Shown here: one piece after another, positions 4,903 to 5,082 of the stretch | How the letters are laid out: each line of letters begins with the position of its first letter | How positions within the stretch are numbered: the stretch's first letter is position 1 | The notes under the pieces: model-generated | Databases searched by the model: none | What the model saw: the letters and a program-made list of their open reading frames with translations, nothing else | What the model was told of the DNA's origin: nothing | NCBI GenBank assembly: GCA_013044465.1 | Contig: JABEUL010000258.1 | Span: 1 to 5,082, forward strand | Length of the DNA stretch: 5,082 nt | Direction: 5' to 3' | Source of the DNA: Acidimicrobiales bacterium | GTDB lineage: Bacteria; Actinomycetota; Acidimicrobiia; Acidimicrobiales; JABEUL01 | Translations under genes and position numbers: made by a program

Positions 4903-5082
4903 ATGCGTATATTTGGGTCAAAAGCCGAATTCTTAAGTGAATTAGATCAAGGAATCGTAAGTCTCGTCTCTACAGATAAGTGGCAAGACTATTTGCGAGC
5001 AATGAGTAAATTTCGCCAGTATTCACCTACAAATATTAATCTCATAATGGCTCAAAAGCCTGAGGCTTCTAGAGTGGCAGGA
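4903..5082 (+). CDS. ArdC-like protein, N-terminal ssDNA-binding domain, 3'-truncated by the window edge
   Basis: ATG 4903 follows GGAGG (4892-4896) by 6 nt and opens a frame of 60 codons running off the window. The visible sequence has a helix (residues 9-22, FLSELDQGIVSLVS), then DKWQDYLRAMSKFRQYSPTN (26-45) and NLIMAQKPEASRVAG (46-60). The order Trp-x-x-(Y/F)L, S-(K/R)-F-x-x-Y-S-x-x-N, L-I-x-x-Q-x-P-x-A-(S/T)-R-V-A-G is what I know from the ArdC N-terminal (antirestriction, single-stranded-DNA-binding) domain in actinobacterial proteins, where G is normally followed by a Trp and a basic KGE motif. In that family a C-terminal metallopeptidase-like (ImmA/IrrE or SprT-like) domain is common, but it would lie outside the window. 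Such genes protect incoming DNA on conjugative plasmids and integrative elements. No promoter stands out; the RBS lies within a predicted hairpin. Confidence 0.8.
   Translation, partial: MRIFGSKAEFLSELDQGIVSLVSTDKWQDYLRAMSKFRQYSPTNINLIMAQKPEASRVAG

Noticed and set aside
1..5082. tRNA genes, rRNA, CRISPR arrays, insertion sequences.
   Set aside because: No tRNA T-loop with matching arms, no regularly spaced repeats, and no transposase-like protein or terminal inverted repeats were seen.

Overview
The window is a chromosome-like stretch of a bacterium with moderately low G+C (by eye in the 40s per cent; hand-counted 60-base samples range from 21 G+C at 2401-2460 to 32 at 1381-1440). All genes lie on the + strand. 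The protein families point to an actinobacterium, possibly a low-GC lineage such as Acidimicrobiia: a YbjN-domain protein of the type found next to mshA in actinobacteria, a nearby proC, an HAE3/MMPL-type RND transporter, and an actinobacterial-style ArdC-like N-terminal domain. GTG and TTG starts are used. The lineage is inference from family resemblance, not a search result.

Layout. 1-335 is the 3' part of a YbjN-domain gene, followed by a weak terminator-like hairpin. 399-1220 is proC (pyrroline-5-carboxylate reductase), which has no Shine-Dalgarno sequence but has a TAnnnT box 7 nt before its ATG, so it may be leaderless. 1314-1991 encodes an unusual sigma-70 factor. It has RpoD-like region 1.2/2, sigma finger and region 4, but the whole sigma-3 domain is missing. 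1992-2271 is a 280-nt gap with no convincing gene; it holds one perfect DnaA-box sequence, a 12-bp palindrome and a short direct repeat. 2272-4749 encodes a full-length 12-TM RND/MMPL transporter with a TTG start. 4750-4902 is a structured intergenic region: a 12-bp hairpin after the transporter, then a 10-bp hairpin that would bury the ribosome binding site of the next gene. 4903-5082 is the 5' end of an ArdC-like (antirestriction/ssDNA-binding) gene that runs off the window.

How the genes relate. ybjN-like and proC fit a conserved actinobacterial housekeeping neighbourhood. The sigma factor follows proC at a short distance and could be co-transcribed with it or driven by its own promoter. 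The transporter looks monocistronic and has no biosynthetic partner in view, so its substrate cannot be named. The ArdC-like gene is of a kind often carried by conjugative or integrative elements, so the right edge may be where accessory DNA begins. The most unusual item is the sigma factor lacking domain 3, whose promoter-contacting residues are also changed.
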